From Globobulimina sp. (Eukaryota > Foraminifera > Rotaliida), in assembly GCA_003354225.1 (NCBI GenBank), contig PIVH01000182.1, forward strand, positions 1 to 7,250: a stretch of DNA of 7,250 nucleotides, read 5' to 3'. Each line of letters opens with the position of its first letter. Positions within the stretch are counted from its first letter, which is position 1. The translations under genes were made by a program, and so were the position numbers. Shown here piece after piece: positions 5,541 through 7,250 of the stretch. Below the pieces are notes generated by a model that was not told where the DNA came from, did no database searches, and worked only from the letters and a program-made list of their open reading frames with translations.

Positions 5541-7250
5541 ATGAACTCTGAACTTGAGGGCTCGCCCAGGTCTCCATTCTCAGCTCAATACTCCACTCAT
5601 TCATTATCCCCAATCCCTGATCTCAACGACTTCAACGGCGATGACAATATCCCGACAACCACGCCATACACCATAAGCTCAGCGCAAATAGTGCCAGTAC
5701 ATGACCACGTCGACATAAACATATTGCAAAACGACGATGATGAAGATATCGTAGAACAAAAAAACAAAGAAAAAGTAGTGGATCGCTTTAGTATTATAGT
5801 AGATTCGCGCAACAACACCACCATAAAACATCGTTATAGCGTCGACCCGGACGCAGATGACGCGGACGACCAATTCTCTCCTCGTTCCACCAACTCCGAT
5901 GCCGATGCCGATGCCGATGCCACTGCTTCACACCACACAGACGACGACTATGCACATGCTCACTTACAGAAACCTCAAGACATTGGCTATGTGGCACTGC
6001 TGCAAAACAGTGAGAGTAGAAACAGCAACAAATTCACATTAAACAATATCAGCAACATAGCCTTCTCGATCAGCACCGACAAATCCTCCAAATCCTGCAT
6101 AAATAGGAACAACTCACCTGGCTTCACATTGAATTCCATCCAGGAACACACAGTGAATCGCGATCTTAGCCCTGTTGGCCATATACACAATGATGCATTG
6201 CGAGAATTGTCCTCTGCACAGACCAGCACTTTTGACATGATTGGACCTGAAGACATTAGCTCGGCGAGTTCCTTTCAACCCAAAAAGACGTACGGCTCTG
6301 CCAATAATTTGCCTAAAATGAGATCTGTAGTACACACCCATTTGGACCCCAACAACAAGAAACCATCTGTTACTCGCGTACACCACTCAGACGACGACGA
6401 GGAGGAGTTCGCGCCACCTCCCATCGCGTTGGAGCCCTCAGCGTCGCAGGAACAGGTCGCGAACCTGACCAATTATATAGTGGCCTTGACGCAGGACCAC
6501 GAGAAGCTGAAATCTGAGCTAAACAGCATCTTCAATGTAAACGGCGCACCGGAAGGCACTGCCAACGCGGCCACACATATAAACCCGTCCTCTGCAGAGA
6601 AAAACGCACATACTCCGTCGCTATCATCTACCACTCATCGCGTCTTCCCATACCACAACGAACAGCACCACCCATACAATCAATATAAATACGACGTCGC
6701 CTTTCTAGTGTCGCAGCCCATACTACATAGCACTGGCTCTGAGGTGTTGCCTGTCGAGCCCTTGAATTGCGAAGACGAAGAAAAAGCAATGTTAAGTGTA
6801 TATATATCATAGCATATCCTTGCACTGTGACTGTAACTGTAACTGTTTCACATTTAATATATTATACACTCAGTCAAGAAGCCTTCAGCAGTTCGGGGCG
6901 CAAAATCAATTATGTTCGTAAATTTGCCACAGTGAATAACTTGCGCGAATTAGTGACTGCCGGCACCCAAATCATCCATTATTGCGGCCACGGCATCCGC
7001 AAAGCGTTGATCTTTGAAAACGACATGGCGCAGCAAATTGGGATGAGCCATAGGCTGAGCGCCAACCATTTACGCAAACTGATCTCTGCGGGCCATTCGC
7101 AAGACGTATCTGCATCCAATATATCGTTAGTCTTTGTGTCGGCGTGCCATTCCGAAGACGCTGGCAAAGCCTTTGTCAATGCGGGTGCTGCCCACGTGGT
7201 AGCTGTCAAGCGAACGGCCGAAATGCACGATATTGCCGCTGGCACCTCCA
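5541..7250 (+). CDS. CHAT-domain (caspase-like) protein, 3' end beyond the window
   Basis: ATG at 5541 opens a frame to 6812, and a probable intron links it to a second exon that runs off the window. Residues 1 to about 295 are low complexity and acidic, rich in Ser, Asn, Thr and Asp, with an (Asp-Ala)n run, and look disordered. Residues about 301-328 ('QVANLTNYIVALTQDHEKLK…') could be a short coiled coil. From about 384, 'YDVAFLVSQPIL…LPVEPLN' starts a pattern I know from protist CHAT proteins. It continues after the intron with 'FATVNNLRELVTAG', 'IIHYCGHG' (His about 456, codon 6989-6991) and 'LVFVSACHSEDAGKAFV' (Cys about 508, codon 7145-7147), then 'AGAAHVVAV'. CHAT is a caspase-fold cysteine protease family using a His/Cys dyad, and both residues are present. 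Substrate and any C-terminal effector or repeat domain are unknown. GC content is visibly higher than in the flanking DNA. Confidence 0.82.
5898..5921 (+). repeat. GATGCC hexamer repeat, four copies
   Basis: Four perfect copies of gatgcc encode an alternating Asp-Ala run inside the disordered N-terminus of the CHAT gene. Perfect hexamer identity suggests recent slippage, and the unit keeps frame. The copy number may vary between isolates. Confidence 0.9.
6791..6873 (+). other. probable intron in the CHAT gene
   Basis: Exon 1 homology ends near 'EDEEKAM' and its frame stops at 6810-6812. CHAT homology resumes near 'EAFSSSGRKINYVRKFAT' in another frame, so an intron is needed. Two phase-matched pairs fit, both 83 nt long and giving products of equal length: gttaag…cactcag (6791-6873, phase 2), and gtgtat…tcaag (6796-6878, phase 1). 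The first has the more usual CAG acceptor. The intron contains a triple (t/g)aactg-type repeat at about 6825-6845. Confidence 0.6.

Noticed and set aside
5597-6472. Several minus-strand frames of 64-90 codons under the CHAT gene
   Set aside because: They are antisense shadows of a long, motif-bearing plus-strand gene; the GATGCC repeat alone gives spurious His/Arg runs.
1-7250. CRISPR array, tRNA, rRNA, or bacterial operon features
   Set aside because: No regularly spaced repeats, cloverleaf-like sequence or ribosomal RNA signature was seen, and the spliced tubulin shows the DNA is eukaryotic.

Overview
The window looks like nuclear DNA of a single-celled eukaryote. It is AT-rich, carries a divergent alpha-tubulin interrupted by one short spliceosomal intron (GTATGT...TTTAG, 99 nt), and has compact intergenic gaps. 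A TPR/kinesin-light-chain-like gene, an aberrant alpha-tubulin and a CHAT-protease gene together would fit a rhizarian, perhaps a foraminiferan such as Reticulomyxa. That placement is inference from gene style and was not tested by any search.

Layout, left to right. (1) 1-696 (+): 3' part of a TPR-repeat protein with an acidic, Asn/Asp-rich tail. (2) 888-2357 (+): a complete, two-exon, divergent alpha-tubulin of 456 residues with an Asp-rich C-terminus that lacks the usual terminal tyrosine. (3) 2502-3173 (-): a short-chain dehydrogenase/reductase (SDR) pseudogene. Its family motifs can still be read in several frames, separated by frameshifts, stops and deletions. (4) 3231-3695: a repeat-built, gene-free stretch with two nearly identical 82-bp direct repeats followed by a fold-back element. 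The arms of the fold-back are base-perfect except for a 37-nt segment present only in the right arm. (5) 3729-4725 (-): a secreted, probably type I membrane protein with signal peptide, small Cys-containing ectodomain, Thr/Pro repeat stalk, Ser/Asp linker and, after a probable intron, a transmembrane segment and short tail. (6) 4726-5540: a gene-free divergent intergenic region holding small repeats, an imperfect 137-bp palindrome and a 65-bp second copy of the SDR gene's 5' end. (7) 5541-7250 and beyond (+): a gene with a long disordered N-terminus, a short predicted coiled coil and, across an intron of about 83 nt, a CHAT (caspase-like) protease domain with its His and Cys both visible. The window ends inside this domain.

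The genes do not form an evident pathway. The tubulin and the TPR protein could both belong to the microtubule/motor system, but adjacency in a eukaryote is weak evidence. The most unusual content is the fold-back DNA, the dismembered SDR gene with a second 5' fragment about 2.3 kb away, the atypical alpha-tubulin tail, and the CHAT gene with its unusual N-terminus and higher GC content.
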